64,000 bases of DNA from Bifidobacterium simiiventris. GTDB lineage: Bacteria; Actinomycetota; Actinomycetes; Actinomycetales; Bifidobacteriaceae. The stretch is from positions 1-64,000 of the forward strand of contig NZ_JAHBBG010000007.1 in NCBI RefSeq assembly GCF_019331715.1. The letters are read 5' to 3'. The number at the start of each line of letters is the position of its first letter. Position 1 is the stretch's first letter. A program made the translations under genes and the position numbers. Shown here piece after piece: positions 8,082 through 17,708 of the stretch. Under the pieces are notes generated by a model. It was not told the DNA's origin. It searched no databases and was given only the letters and a program-made list of their open reading frames with translations.

Positions 8082-8510
8082 ATGACGCCGATTGAATTGG
8101 CGACGAGGCGGCGGGTGACCGGACTGACATCCGGCGAGTTCGCTCGGCTGTTCGTGACGTTGGAGCGCAAGGTCGACGGCGAATCCGCGCAGTGGGATGC
8201 GGCCGACGTGGAATCGTGGGAGATCGTCGGCCCGCCGGTGACCGCAGACCCGCACATCATCGAAACGCTCGGCGCGGCCAACGAGTTCGTCGCCGCGCTG
8301 GCGAAACGGTTGTACCGCATGATCATGCCCGCCGAGGAAGGCGCGGTGGTCACCGTGTTTCCCGACGACGCGACGTTCTGGGCCGACCAGCCCGACCTCG
8401 GTGGCATCCCGCACGCACTATGGAACATCGCCGCGTTACAGGCGATCGAATGGGTCAAGAACGAGACGGGCGTGGTGCTGACGCTCGACTCGCGCTCTCC
8501 GCTGGTGTGA
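8082..8510 (+). CDS. Conserved-looking hypothetical protein, 142 aa
   Basis: The start ATG 8082 follows AAGGAG at 8068-8073. The product is soluble, acidic and without signal peptide or membrane segment. It has a helix-rich first half and the stretch MIMPAEEGAVVTVFPDDATFWADQPDL in the middle. I do not recognise a family. It lies just downstream of the HAIR operator and could be heat-shock controlled. Confidence 0.7.
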   Translation: MTPIELATRRRVTGLTSGEFARLFVTLERKVDGESAQWDAADVESWEIVGPPVTADPHIIETLGAANEFVAALAKRLYRMIMPAEEGAVVTVFPDDATFWADQPDLGGIPHALWNIAALQAIEWVKNETGVVLTLDSRSPLV

Positions 8511-8668
8511 GCGGTTGGTGAGAGCGACGAAAACGGCGAGAGTGGCTGCGGATCGCCGATGATGCGGCGCGCTTGTGGTTGTCGCGGCCTGACCGTGGTC
8601 GGTCAGGTAGCGGAAGACGCCTCTTGCGTTGATCCGTGATCGTGCGGCTGACGGATGCGGATCGGTGA

Positions 8669-9646
8669 TCAGTGACCGGTTTCGAGATTGAGCCAGGCGG
8701 CCTGATCGGCGGTGAGCTCGATCTCGGTGGCGGCGGCGTTGGCGTCGATGATTGCGGGGGAGGAGCACGACGCAAGCGCGAACAGGTTCATGCCCTGATG
8801 CAGCGCCCATGCGATCGCGATCTGCGGCACGGTCGCATGCAACCGTTTTGCAAGGATCTCCGCACGATGCAAACGTTCGAGATTATCGTCGTACAGGAAT
8901 CCCTCGCGGGCCGCACCGTCCAGCAGACGCTTCGCGGCGGCGCGGTCATCGGAACGAAACCGGCCGGACATCAGACCGCGGCCAAGCACCGAAAACGCGA
9001 ACACTGGCATCCCGGTCTGCCTATACCACGCGCGGTCTGCCGCGTGTTCCGGCCCGGCGATCGTCTCGCCCACGCCCATCCACGGATTGCGTTCCTGCAC
9101 GGCCAGACTGAAGTTCGGCGACGACACCGCGATCTGCTGCAAATCATGCAAACGCGCGTATTCATTCGCCTCGTGAATGCGCGCCACCGTCCAATTCGAT
9201 ACGCCGAACGCACGAATCTCGCCCGCCCGGCAGTGTTCGTTCAGCCACTCCACGATCTCGCCGGCCGGCACCCGCGGATCGTCGCGGTGCAGCAGATACA
9301 CGTCGATGTACGGCGTGCGCAACTGTTCCAACGATTGCGCCAAGTCTGCATCCAGATCGCGTTTCGTCACGCGGTCGACCACACGCCCGTCGCGCATCGC
9401 CGGATGACAGCCCTTCGTCTCGATGATGAGTCGGTCTCGGTCGCCGCGCCGCTCCAGCCAACGGCCGAGCTGATCCTGCGCGTGCCCATACTCCTTCGCG
9501 CAGTCGAACACATTGATGCCGGCTTCGACCGCATGGTCAAGCAACGCGGACGGGTCGCCATTGCCGTCCAGAAACATGCCGAACGCCGTGCCGAATACGA
9601 CGCGCGATGCCGGAACGGAGACGCCGGGGATGGATCCATATTGCAT
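8669..9646 (-). CDS. Aldo/keto reductase
   Basis: This 325-residue (alpha/beta)8-barrel NAD(P)H-dependent oxidoreductase acts on aldehydes, ketones or sugars. The catalytic tetrad is visible: Asp and Tyr in NVFDCAKEYG (about 48-57), Lys in IIETKG (near 78) and His in VYLLHRDD (near 117). The GVSN motif follows, and the C-terminal VPQIAIAWAL helix is typical of AKR families that bind NADP(H). The length is normal. It is a single gene. The substrate cannot be told from sequence. Confidence 0.88.
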   Translation of the reverse strand: MQYGSIPGVSVPASRVVFGTAFGMFLDGNGDPSALLDHAVEAGINVFDCAKEYGHAQDQLGRWLERRGDRDRLIIETKGCHPAMRDGRVVDRVTKRDLDADLAQSLEQLRTPYIDVYLLHRDDPRVPAGEIVEWLNEHCRAGEIRAFGVSNWTVARIHEANEYARLHDLQQIAVSSPNFSLAVQERNPWMGVGETIAGPEHAADRAWYRQTGMPVFAFSVLGRGLMSGRFRSDDRAAAKRLLDGAAREGFLYDDNLERLHRAEILAKRLHATVPQIAIAWALHQGMNLFALASCSSPAIIDANAAATEIELTADQAAWLNLETGH

Positions 9647-9898
9647 GCGAGCCGCCTTTCCTCACTGATCGATCGGGCTTTGCGACCACTGTAGCGCGGA
9701 GTTGCGAACGAGGGAGGCGGCGCGGGTAATCTCTCGCCGGCAACGAGAATCGAAAGTGAAGCGCCGAACCGTGAAAGCGCCTGTCGGCGCAAAGGCCGCT
9801 CGCAGCGGCAAAAAATGGAGCCCGGGGCTATGCACGGCCCGACGCGAGTATTCAGTATAGCGGGTGGGCGGCATTATCGATGTTGGTGTGTTGGGGCG

Positions 9899-10681
9899 CT
9901 ACTCGAGCTTGCCGCGCCGCCACAGGTTCGCGCCGTGACGGAAATCGCGCGACGTGACCATCAGGTTGCTTGCGGTATGCAGCATCCGCGCGGCCCTGGT
10001 CGCCGGATGCGCGGATCGGGCCGTGGCGTCCGCCGCGTGGGCGTCCGTCGTCGGTCGATCGTCGGCGTCATGCTCTGTCGCGATCGCGCGTCCGTCGTGC
10101 ATCTTGGCGGAAGCGTTCAGTCGTTTCGCCTCAACGCGCAATCCCAGCGCGACCACATCGGTGAATGCAGCCGCACGCTCCAACGCCACCGCGAAATCAC
10201 CCACGAACGCGCCCGCCAGAATCGAATCCGCCGTTCGCGCGATATCGTCTTCGGTCGGCGCATCGTCCACGCCAGCGATCGCCGAAGCCGCCGTGGCCAC
10301 CGGCTCGCCGAGCCGCCACAGCCGCGCGATCGCCGTATCCTGCTTGCGCATCCACGTGCGCAGCAGATACAGCCGCCACAGAATCCCGGGCAGCGAATCC
10401 GGCTCGGCATGGCTCCACAGTTCCGCGATCAGATCGATGCCCTCGTGGTCGACCAGCGTGAGCACGCGAGAAACGACCTCAGGATCGGCCGTGTGATGCA
10501 CGCGATCAAGCAGTGCCGCCGCCGAGGTGTGGCTGATCTCGCTGATCACGCTCGGATCGGCGCCGCCCGCGATGCCCGCGACGATGGCCGGATCGAGCTG
10601 GCCCGGACGGTTCGGGCGCGGCGAACCGGTGGGCGTGAACGCGGTGCGGCTCGCGACGATCGAGCCGGAACCCTGATGCAA
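9899..10681 (-). CDS. Hypothetical protein downstream of the mutT1-like gene
   Basis: The frame follows the mutT1 stop (10683-10685) directly. I choose TTG 10679-10681 (260 residues) because longer versions would run far into mutT1, but no strong ribosome-binding site supports it. The sequence is alpha-helical with alanine-rich repeats (DPAIVAGIAGGADPSVISEISHTSAA, LIAELWSHAEPDSLPGILWRLYLLRTW). There is no signal peptide or membrane segment. The tight coupling suggests a shared transcript with ppk and mutT1. I do not recognise the family; the start is uncertain. Confidence 0.6.
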   Translation of the reverse strand: MHQGSGSIVASRTAFTPTGSPRPNRPGQLDPAIVAGIAGGADPSVISEISHTSAAALLDRVHHTADPEVVSRVLTLVDHEGIDLIAELWSHAEPDSLPGILWRLYLLRTWMRKQDTAIARLWRLGEPVATAASAIAGVDDAPTEDDIARTADSILAGAFVGDFAVALERAAAFTDVVALGLRVEAKRLNASAKMHDGRAIATEHDADDRPTTDAHAADATARSAHPATRAARMLHTASNLMVTSRDFRHGANLWRRGKLE

Positions 10682-10682
10682 G

Positions 10683-11918
10683 CTAGTAGACAAGTGGCGA
10701 AACCTTCTGAATATCGATGATGCGCGGCCCCTCGGGCGAGGAGACGACAAACAACGATACCGCAGTGCCGGTCGGCATGTACGGCGTTTTCGCAATGAGC
10801 CGTTTGGCGAGCTGTTTCGACGCGCACAGTTCGCGCAGATGCTCGAACATGCCGCCGATCACCGGCCGATGCATGCACACTGCCACGGTTTCCCGGTGTT
10901 TCAGCGCGTAATCGACCTCTTCGAGGAAGCAGCGCCACGCTCGCTCGCCGTCCTCGGCATACGCGTCCTCGGTGAGTGCGTCCAGATGCACCATCGGACG
11001 GTTCGTCTGCCACGAGAACACGTGCAGCGTTTCGAGGCAGCGCATCCATGGCGACGTGGCGAGGCGCGTCGGGTTGTAGCAGGCCAGCTCGCGGTTGAGC
11101 GCGTACGCGGCGGCGGCCCCGCGTGGCGTGATCGGCCGGTTCTCGTCGGTGCCGTTCCACGTCTTGCGCGCCTCGGCCTTCGCGTGGCGCACGATGATCA
11201 CGTTCTGCGCGTCCGCCGCGCCTTCCTGCACGCGGTCGACGAACAGCGCGAGCACGTCCTTGTCGGTCGAATGGGAGAGGATCTTGCGCGCCTCGGTGAT
11301 CGACACCCAAAGGATGTCGTCAATTTCGCCGATGTCGGCGCGACGCACCGGGCCGAACGCGTCGATGAGCTGCTCCGCCTCGACGTCTTCCACCGGCGTG
11401 GCCATCCAGTACAGAATATGCTTCGTATCGACCGTGCGGTCCTTGGAATGACGGGTTTTGCTGCCTTCCTCGGCCAGCGGGTACTCGATCTCGCCCAAGT
11501 ACGGGCCAAGCTCGATCGACATGCCGGTTTCCTCGCCGACCTCGCGCACGGCCGCGTGGCGATGCGATTCGTTGAGCTCGAGCTTGCCTTTCGGCCAGCT
11601 CCAGTCGTCGTATTTCGGCCGGTGGACGATGCAGACCTCGATGCGGTCGAGCAGATCGGCGATGCGGTCGGATTCGGGCTGGTCGGGGAGTGCGGCGGTG
11701 TCGGAACGGCCGTGCCTGGTCGTCGATGTCGCGGATGCGGCGGACGGCGATGCTGCCGTTGTGGTTGACGATGCGTCGATGTCGTGTGCGCCCTGCGCGG
11801 CGGCCTGCGTCGCGGACGGTGCGACCGGCTCCGTAGTCTGTGTGGTTTGCGTGGTTTGGGGAGCGATGCGGTAGAGGATACCTCCGGCCGCTTCCACAAT
11901 GCGTCTCACTTTGCCCAT
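10683..11918 (-). CDS. mutT1: MutT1-like Nudix hydrolase fused to a histidine phosphatase
   Basis: This 411-residue fusion has a Nudix domain (box [22 protein letters not shown], matching GX5EX7REUXEEXGU, near 112-134) and a C-terminal histidine-phosphatase domain (IVRHAKA near 240, second His in CMHRPVIGG). Mycobacterial MutT1 has the same architecture and hydrolyses 8-oxo-(d)GTP and dinucleoside polyphosphates. It lies downstream of ppk as in Mycobacterium. A low-complexity insert of about 60 residues rich in T, A and S (about 20-75) interrupts the N-terminal part of the Nudix fold between the first strand and the rest, longer than in mycobacterial relatives. Confidence 0.88.
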   Translation of the reverse strand: MGKVRRIVEAAGGILYRIAPQTTQTTQTTEPVAPSATQAAAQGAHDIDASSTTTAASPSAASATSTTRHGRSDTAALPDQPESDRIADLLDRIEVCIVHRPKYDDWSWPKGKLELNESHRHAAVREVGEETGMSIELGPYLGEIEYPLAEEGSKTRHSKDRTVDTKHILYWMATPVEDVEAEQLIDAFGPVRRADIGEIDDILWVSITEARKILSHSTDKDVLALFVDRVQEGAADAQNVIIVRHAKAEARKTWNGTDENRPITPRGAAAAYALNRELACYNPTRLATSPWMRCLETLHVFSWQTNRPMVHLDALTEDAYAEDGERAWRCFLEEVDYALKHRETVAVCMHRPVIGGMFEHLRELCASKQLAKRLIAKTPYMPTGTAVSLFVVSSPEGPRIIDIQKVSPLVY

Positions 11919-12000
11919 CCTCCCATTGTATGGCCGTGCGTCAACGGATCGCGAGACGAGTCCGTCGCTTCGATCGCTACGTAGCGTGCTCCGAAACGAC

Positions 12001-12031
12001 GATGGCCGACCCCGTCGTGGGATCGGCCATC
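12001..12031 (-). terminator. Hairpin between ppk and mutT1
   Basis: The arms GATGGCCGA and TCGGCCATC are perfect with a 13-nt loop. No T-run follows on either strand, so it may attenuate or stabilise the ppk-mutT1 transcript rather than end it. Confidence 0.4.
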
Positions 12032-12119
12032 GGACATCATTGAATTGTTAGCGCGAACAATCTTAGCACGCCGTGCAATGCGCGTGGTGCAACGCCGCGT
12101 ACGTTTCGTGCCAAGCGCG

Positions 12120-14357
12120 TCAGTTGTTCGTGCGCGGACGACGCGTGTGCTTCTTGATGAGCAGTTCCTGGCTGTCGGCCAAGAGGCTGCCGTCCTCGGC
12201 GTGGGAGACGTGCAGATACGTGCCGTCCGGCTGCATGTGCCACGACGCGATCGTATCGGACATCTGCAGGTCGACGTACTTGATGAGCTCATCCACCTGC
12301 TCCGGGGCGGTGATGCGCACGAGCGCCTCGACACGGCGGTCGAGGTTGCGGTGCATCAGATCGGCCGAACCGATCCACACCTCCGGGCCGGACATCGGGC
12401 CTTCGCCGATCTGCGGGCCGTCCGAGTTGCAGAACGCGTAGATGCGGCTGTGCTCGAGGAATCGGCCGAGGATCGAACGCACGCGGATGTTGTCGCTCAG
12501 TCCCGGAACGCCGGGCTTGAGAGCGCAGATGCCGCGCTCGACGATGTCGATCTTCACGCCGGCCTGGCTGGCACGGTAGAGCGCGTCGATGGTCTTCTCG
12601 TCAACGATCGAGTTGACCTTGATCTTGATCCACGCCTCCTTGCCGGCGCGTGCGGCATCCTCCTCGCGGCGGATGCGCTGGATCAGGCCGGAGCGGATCG
12701 TACGCGGCGCGACCAGAAGACGGTGGAAGCTGGACTTCGGCGCGTAGCCGGACAGCTGGTTGAACAGACGGGTCAGATCCTGGCCGACGACCGGATCGCA
12801 GGTCAGCAGGCCCAGATCGGTGTACAGACGTGCGGTCTTCGGGTTGTAGTTGCCCGTACCGACGTGGCAGTAACGGCGCAGGCCGTCCTGCTCCTGACGC
12901 ACGACGAGGCTGAGCTTGCAGTGCGTCTTGAGGCCGACGATGCCGTAGACCACGTGCACGCCCGCGCGTTCGAGCTTGCGCGCCCACATGATGTTCGCGT
13001 CCTCGTCGAAGCGGGCCTTGATCTCGACCAGCGCAAGGACCTGCTTGCCGGCGTGCGCCGCATCGACCAGCGCGTCGATGATCGGCGAGTTCGAGCTGGT
13101 GCGGTACAGCGTCTGCTTGATGGCTAGAACCTTAGGATCCGCCGCAGCCTGTGCCAGAAAGGCCTGAACCGACGTAGAAAACGAGTCGTACGGGTGATGC
13201 AGCAGGATGTCGCGCTCGCGGATGGCGGCGAAGATGTCCTGCGCGCGGCTCGACTCGACCTCGGCGATCTGTCGGTTCGTGGTCGGGATGAACGGCGAGT
13301 ACTTGAGATCCGGGCGATCGAGGCTCTGCAGCTCGAACAGCAGCTTCATGTCGAGCGGCGCGGGCAGACGGTAGACCTCGTCCGCGCTCACGCCGAGCTG
13401 GTCGGCGAGCAGCTGGGAGAGGAACGGGCTGGTCGCGTCGGAGATCTCGAGACGGATCGGCGGCCCGAAACGACGGCGCAGCAGCTCCTTCTCCATCGCG
13501 TTGAGCAGGTTCTCGGCGTCGTCTTCCTCGACGTCGATGTCCTCGTTGCGGGTGACGCGGAACGAGCGCGCTTCCTTGATGATCATGCCCGGGAACAGGG
13601 ATTCCAGGTGGGCGATGATGAGGTTCTCCATCGTGATGAAGCCGTAACGAACCTCGGCGGAGTCGTCCTCGGTCATGTCGTCGACCGGCACGAGACGGTT
13701 GAGGTTGCCCGGGATCTTCACGCGGGCGAAGTGCGACTTGCCGGAGGTCGGGTTCTCGACCAGCACCGCGAGGTTGATCGAGTTGCCGGAGATGTACGGG
13801 AACGGGTGGGCCGGGTCGACGGCGAGCGGCGTGAGGACCGGGAAGACCTGCTGGCGGTAGTAACGCGAGAGACGTTCCTGCTCGGCGGCGGTGAGCTTGT
13901 CCCAGCTCAGCAGCACGATGCGTTCGTTGGCGAGGGCCGGCAGGATGTGGTCGATCACGTAGTGCGCGTGCTCGTCCTGCAGACGATGGGCCTGATCGCT
14001 AATCGCGCGCAGCTGCTGACGCGGGCTCAGGCCGCTGGCGGACGGGACGGCGATGCCGGAGTTGATGCGGCGCTTCAAACCGGCGACGCGCACCATGAAG
14101 AACTCATCGAGGTTGGATGCGAAGATCGCGGCGAAGTTGGCGCGTTCGAGGATCGGCTGATCCTCGTCCTCGGCGAGCTCGAGGACGCGCTTGTTGAACT
14201 TGAGCCAGCTCAGCTCGCGGTCGAAGAAGCGGTCCGGCGGCAACGGCTGCTCGTCAGGACGCGCTTCGCGACGGTCGTTCTTGTCCGTTTCCGCGATATG
14301 TTCCGCGATCTGGCTGCGGAGTATCGCCTTTGAAGGTGCGTCAAATATCTGTGCCAT
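12120..14357 (-). CDS. ppk: Polyphosphate kinase 1
   Basis: This 745-residue PPK1 makes inorganic polyphosphate reversibly from ATP. The N-terminal domain begins with [21 protein letters not shown]. The phosphorylated histidine lies in [12 protein letters not shown] (His near 479), and the C-terminal HKD-like domains contain the second conserved histidine region ([11 protein letters not shown]). The length matches characterised PPK1 enzymes. The ATG at 14357 is preceded by a weak AGGGCAG. It is followed by the Nudix/phosphatase gene, a pairing conserved in mycobacteria (ppk-mutT1). Confidence 0.96.
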   Translation of the reverse strand: MAQIFDAPSKAILRSQIAEHIAETDKNDRREARPDEQPLPPDRFFDRELSWLKFNKRVLELAEDEDQPILERANFAAIFASNLDEFFMVRVAGLKRRINSGIAVPSASGLSPRQQLRAISDQAHRLQDEHAHYVIDHILPALANERIVLLSWDKLTAAEQERLSRYYRQQVFPVLTPLAVDPAHPFPYISGNSINLAVLVENPTSGKSHFARVKIPGNLNRLVPVDDMTEDDSAEVRYGFITMENLIIAHLESLFPGMIIKEARSFRVTRNEDIDVEEDDAENLLNAMEKELLRRRFGPPIRLEISDATSPFLSQLLADQLGVSADEVYRLPAPLDMKLLFELQSLDRPDLKYSPFIPTTNRQIAEVESSRAQDIFAAIRERDILLHHPYDSFSTSVQAFLAQAAADPKVLAIKQTLYRTSSNSPIIDALVDAAHAGKQVLALVEIKARFDEDANIMWARKLERAGVHVVYGIVGLKTHCKLSLVVRQEQDGLRRYCHVGTGNYNPKTARLYTDLGLLTCDPVVGQDLTRLFNQLSGYAPKSSFHRLLVAPRTIRSGLIQRIRREEDAARAGKEAWIKIKVNSIVDEKTIDALYRASQAGVKIDIVERGICALKPGVPGLSDNIRVRSILGRFLEHSRIYAFCNSDGPQIGEGPMSGPEVWIGSADLMHRNLDRRVEALVRITAPEQVDELIKYVDLQMSDTIASWHMQPDGTYLHVSHAEDGSLLADSQELLIKKHTRRPRTNN

Positions 14358-14675
14358 ACTGCCCTACTTTATGCGTTCGAATGTGCGCAACGCGAGAATA
14401 TGTCTCATAATTCAACGGGCGTTCACGTTCGGCTCGCCGCGGCGGCTGCGGGACGCGGAGGTTCGCGGGTACGTGGCGGGAAACGCCCTTCGACACAGGT
14501 TGAGCGAGCGTTCCCCGCCACGCGCGGGCGGTTGTGCGACACGCCGCGCGGACATGCGAAACGAACAATATGGCACAGGTATCCGGTTCGAAGCGCGCAC
14601 AGTCGCGCATTATTGCGGTCGGTGGATGTGCGATCGACCATTTCGGCAAAAAAACGAACATGATGTGCTTGCGGA
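14358..14675. other. Upstream region of ppk, no gene seen
   Basis: These 318 bases must contain the ppk promoter, but I see no clear -35/-10 pair. There are no tRNA-like folds or reading frames with a start site. Confidence 0.3.
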
Positions 14676-14704
14676 TTGCATGCCGAGCGGGCCGCGACTA
14701 GATT
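14676..14704 (+). promoter_or_regulatory. Sigma-70-like promoter of a short transcript
   Basis: TTGCAT (14676-14681), 17 bases, TAGATT (14699-14704). Transcription would begin near 14711. Confidence 0.45.
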
Positions 14705-14710
14705 ATGGAA

Positions 14711-14874
14711 GTACCAAAAGAACTGAACAGAGCAGAGCCCACAATGAGTGTATGGTCGCATAAGACTGTTACGTTGAACGGGCATTGGAAAGACTTACCG
14801 TTATGACGATGATGTTGTGCAGAGATTCTGCTCCAGCTGCTTTTGGAGAAAAGGCCCGCTTCGGCGGGCCTTTT
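14711..14874 (+). ncRNA. Candidate small RNA or small-protein transcript
   Basis: A promoter-like pair and a strong terminator frame a transcript of about 164 nt with no neighbouring gene. It includes ATG 14744 to TGA 14806, which would encode a 20-residue peptide (MSVWSHKTV...). An in-frame ATG at 14705 would give 33 residues but lies upstream of the predicted transcription start. No good Shine-Dalgarno precedes either start. It matches no RNA family I can recognise. Confidence 0.4.
14849..14874 (+). terminator. Strong rho-independent terminator with UUCG loop
   Basis: AAAAGGCCCGC, TTCG, GCGGGCCTTTT: perfect 11-bp arms and a T-run (14871-14874). Confidence 0.85.
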
Positions 14875-14914
14875 CGTGTTTCGGGGCAGATGTCGCGCCG
14901 TGCGGATCAGGGCT

Positions 14915-15254
14915 CCCGGGCTTGCGGTCGGTTTGAGGGGTGAGAGTGGCCGTATGCCCGGGAGGTTGGTTGGCAGTTAGTTCTGTTCCCGGGCTTGCGG
15001 CCGGTTTGGGGGTTTGGGGCGGCCGTAAGCCCGGGAGCTTGCCTGGGAATCGGTTCGGTTCCCGGGCTTACGGTCGGTTTCGGGGTTCGTGGCGGCCGTA
15101 TGCCCGGGTGCCCGTCTGGAAGTGGGTTCCGTTCCCGGGCTTACGCCCGGTTTCGGGCGTGGATACGGCCGTATGCCCGGGTGTTTGGTCGGAATCCGGT
15201 TCTCCTCCCCGGGCTTACGCCCGGTTTGAGGTGCGAAACCGGCCGTATGCCCGG
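14915..15254. repeat. Five tandem hairpin-forming repeats, 73-bp period
   Basis: Units begin with CCCGGGCTT(A/G)CG at 14915, 14988, 15061, 15134 and 15208 (spacing 73, 73, 73, 74). Each ends about 48 bases later with GGCCGTATGCCCGG(G) or a one-base variant. The start and end of each unit are near-perfect inverted repeats, so every unit folds into a stem of about 16 bp with a loop of roughly 16 nt. The 25-26 bp between units is less conserved, and most copies end in GGTTC-GTT-like bases. Open frames crossing it are by-products of high GC. Bases 15255-15518 are G-rich and show no gene. Confidence 0.9.
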
Positions 15255-15518
15255 AAGGGATGGTCTGAAAGAGGGCGGCAGCGGAGAGGATGGCGGAGGC
15301 TGGAAGGGGATGCCGGGGGCGGAAGGGGATGAGGGGGGGGATCCGGAAGTGGATGACGGGGTGGTTCGGGGTGTCAAGGTGTCTCGGGAGAGGATGCCCG
15401 GAGTTGCTTTGAAGGGGGCATGGCCGAGGAGGAGAATGGCCCCGGGGCGGCGGAATGCCGCGGAGGACCACTTCCTATTGACCGGATACAGAGGCATATG
15501 GCTCCGATATGGCCGAAA

Positions 15519-15604
15519 TGTGGATAACCGGATATTGTCCACAAAAAATGTGGATAACACGCCGGGGTGTGGATAACCCATACCTTTCGACCACATACCC
15601 CGTT
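15519..15604. promoter_or_regulatory. DnaA-box cluster A before the tad locus
   Basis: Three perfect DnaA 9-mers (TGTGGATAA) at 15519, 15549 and 15568, and one near-match (TTGTCCACA) at 15535. The 70 bases 15535-15604 are close to identical to 19113-19183. No dnaA gene lies in the window. Confidence 0.75.
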
Positions 15605-15644
15605 CTGGCTGGACTCCCGCGTGCGGATACGGTTCAATCGGCGC

Positions 15645-16589
15645 ATGGACACTGCAACGCAACCTCGGTACTACACGCCATCCGCCCAGCCGTCGTATCG
15701 GCATCGGCCGGAAGAGCGTCACGCGGAAACGATCGCCGCAGCACGGCCCCAGCCGGCATACGGTCGCGACGGGCCGCCCGGATTGCCATCTGGGGTCTCA
15801 GTCGCCACGACATGCCATAACATCGTCGTGTGCACCGCGGCAAGCGGAGGCATCGGTCTGAGCGCACTCGCGGCCATCGTCTCACGGCGGTTGGCCGAGC
15901 GGGAACTGCCGTGTGCGTTGGTCGACGTCGATTTCGGCGCCGGGGGAATCGACGTGCTGCTCGGTATCGAAGGCGAGTCGGGCACGCGCTTCGAATCGCT
16001 CGATGCGCCGCTCGGGCAGATCGACGGTAAGGCGCTCGGTCGCGATCTGCCGGTCTGGGACGGCGTGCATGTGCTTGCCAGCAATCCGTGGAACGGCGCC
16101 GCTCCCGACTGGTGGCAGACACAGGCGGCCATACGTGCGCTGGCTGATACGAACCGTGCGGTCGTCGTGGATGCCGGTCGCGGGGAACTGATCGATACGA
16201 TGCCGGAACTGGGTGCGGCGGCGCAGCTTGTGCTGGCTGAATTGTCGGTGCTTGGTCTGGCTCGTGCGAAACGCCATATCCGCAGGCTTCAACAAGGTGC
16301 GAACATCGAAGCCGACGACGCGCGAGGCGAGCGAGACGTCGGTCGGCGGCGGATGATGGTCGTTGGTGCGCAGCCGCATGGCACTTCTCGTCTTGCCGAC
16401 GCGGTCTCACTGGATGACGCTGAAGAGTATTTGGGCGTACCTGTCGCAGGATGCGTGCGCGCGAACCCAAAACTGTGTTCCGATGTGCTGTCGGGGCTGG
16501 GCATCGGCGCATTGAACCGCAGCGGTCGACGCGTGGCCGATGGCATATGCGATTGGATCGACGGCCTGCTTGCGGGGGCGTCGTCATGA
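15645..16589 (+). CDS. tadZ: TadZ/CpaE-like ATPase of the Flp pilus system
   Basis: This 314-residue protein has a MinD/ParA-like fold. After a proline-rich N-terminus, HNIVVCTAASGGIGLSALAAIVSRRLAE (about 60-90) is a deviant Walker A of the TadZ type (helicase/secretion neighbourhood CpaE-like), which lacks the classic GKT lysine. VDVDFGAGGIDVLLG corresponds to the switch region. TadZ localises the pilus machine at the cell pole. I start at ATG 15645 because longer frames run into the DnaA-box repeat. Its TGA overlaps the ATG of tadA, the first gene pair in a tad operon. Confidence 0.8.
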   Translation: MDTATQPRYYTPSAQPSYRHRPEERHAETIAAARPQPAYGRDGPPGLPSGVSVATTCHNIVVCTAASGGIGLSALAAIVSRRLAERELPCALVDVDFGAGGIDVLLGIEGESGTRFESLDAPLGQIDGKALGRDLPVWDGVHVLASNPWNGAAPDWWQTQAAIRALADTNRAVVVDAGRGELIDTMPELGAAAQLVLAELSVLGLARAKRHIRRLQQGANIEADDARGERDVGRRRMMVVGAQPHGTSRLADAVSLDDAEEYLGVPVAGCVRANPKLCSDVLSGLGIGALNRSGRRVADGICDWIDGLLAGASS

Positions 16590-17611
16590 CGACGCTGACG
16601 TTCGGCCCATTGGCATGGATCGTGGACGATCCGGAGGTGACCGATGTCACCGTGACCTGCGAGGGGATGGTGTGGGCGGATCGAGGTGACGGTCTGCGCG
16701 AGTGCCGTCTGCCGATCCCGTTCCGGTCGCCGCAGACCGTACGCGACTATGCGGTGCAACTGTGCGCTCAGCTTGGCCGCCGGTTGGACGACGCATGTCC
16801 GATCGCGGACGCATCGTCGGTGGACGGGCTGCGTGTACACGCCGTGATCGCGCCGATCGTGCCACACGGCGCGGCCATATCGATTCGTTTGCCACCGCGC
16901 TCGCCGCCGACGTTGGAATCCCTATGTGCCAACGGCATGATGCCGCCCATGTGGCTGCCGATATTGCGGACGCTGATGACTCGCCGTGCGACGATGCTGG
17001 TGACCGGTGGCACCGGAGCCGGCAAGACTACGCTGCTGAAGGCGTTGCTCGGGCTGTGCTCGGCGGACGAACGCATCGTCACCGTCGAGGAGGTGCGTGA
17101 ACTGGGTGCGATCGGTGCGGGCAATCGCGTGTCGCTGGTCGCGCGCGAGGCCAATGTGGAAGGCGCCGGCGCGATCGGCCTTCCGGAGCTGGTCAAGGCC
17201 ACGTTGCGCATGCGGCCCGACCGTGTGGTGCTCGGCGAATGCCGTGGCGAGGAGATCGCCGATCTGCTGCGCGCGTTCAACTCCGGGCATCGCGGTGGGT
17301 TGGTGACACTGCATGCCGACGATGTGTCGCGTGTGCCGATGCGCTTGGCCTCGCTTGGTCTTCTTGCGGGATTGCCGGTGGATGCCACGGCCATGCTCGC
17401 GCGTGACGCGTTTGACGTGGTGTTTCACGTGAAACGTGGCAATGGCGGGCGACGGCATATCGGCCAGATCGGCCGGTTGGTCGCTGCCGCCGACGGCAGG
17501 CGGGGCGGGGAATGCCCATTGGCGGGCGAGGTGATCGCGGTCTGGGATGGTGCGGGGCAGCCGATGGCCGGTCCAGGGTGGCCGGACTTTGCGCGTCGTT
17601 GGCTGCATTGA
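16586..17611 (+). CDS. tadA: TadA/CpaF secretion ATPase
   Basis: This 341-residue hexameric ATPase powers Flp pilus assembly at the cytoplasmic membrane. Walker A is GGTGAGKTTLL (about 140-150). The Asp box (IVTVEEVREL), Walker B (MRPDRVVLGECRGEE) and the His box (GHRGGLVTLHAD) are all present. The N-terminal domain is short compared with proteobacterial CpaF but normal for actinobacteria. The start overlaps the tadZ stop (ATGA), so the two are translationally coupled. Confidence 0.92.
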   Translation: MTTLTFGPLAWIVDDPEVTDVTVTCEGMVWADRGDGLRECRLPIPFRSPQTVRDYAVQLCAQLGRRLDDACPIADASSVDGLRVHAVIAPIVPHGAAISIRLPPRSPPTLESLCANGMMPPMWLPILRTLMTRRATMLVTGGTGAGKTTLLKALLGLCSADERIVTVEEVRELGAIGAGNRVSLVAREANVEGAGAIGLPELVKATLRMRPDRVVLGECRGEEIADLLRAFNSGHRGGLVTLHADDVSRVPMRLASLGLLAGLPVDATAMLARDAFDVVFHVKRGNGGRRHIGQIGRLVAAADGRRGGECPLAGEVIAVWDGAGQPMAGPGWPDFARRWLH

Positions 17612-17708
17612 ACCGTCCGGATTGAATCGTCCGGTTCGGCACAGTGGCCGGAACCGTCGGCCACTTCGGCACATGCCGTAAGACCTTGCACGAAAGAAAG
17701 GTGCCGTC

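Noticed and set aside
13194..14333. 379-codon plus-strand frame inside ppk
   Set aside because: It is fully antisense to PPK1, whose motifs and length are complete.
14915..15254. CRISPR array suggested by regular spacing
   Set aside because: The 48-bp units are long imperfect palindromes that differ between copies, the linkers between them resemble each other, and no cas genes are present.
14940..15576. Pro/Gly/Arg-rich frames across the 73-bp repeats
   Set aside because: Frames on both strands simply translate the repeat; there is no ribosome-binding site.
15519..15604. Chromosomal origin oriC
   Set aside because: The DnaA boxes are good, but dnaA, dnaN, rpmH and an AT-rich unwinding element are absent nearby.
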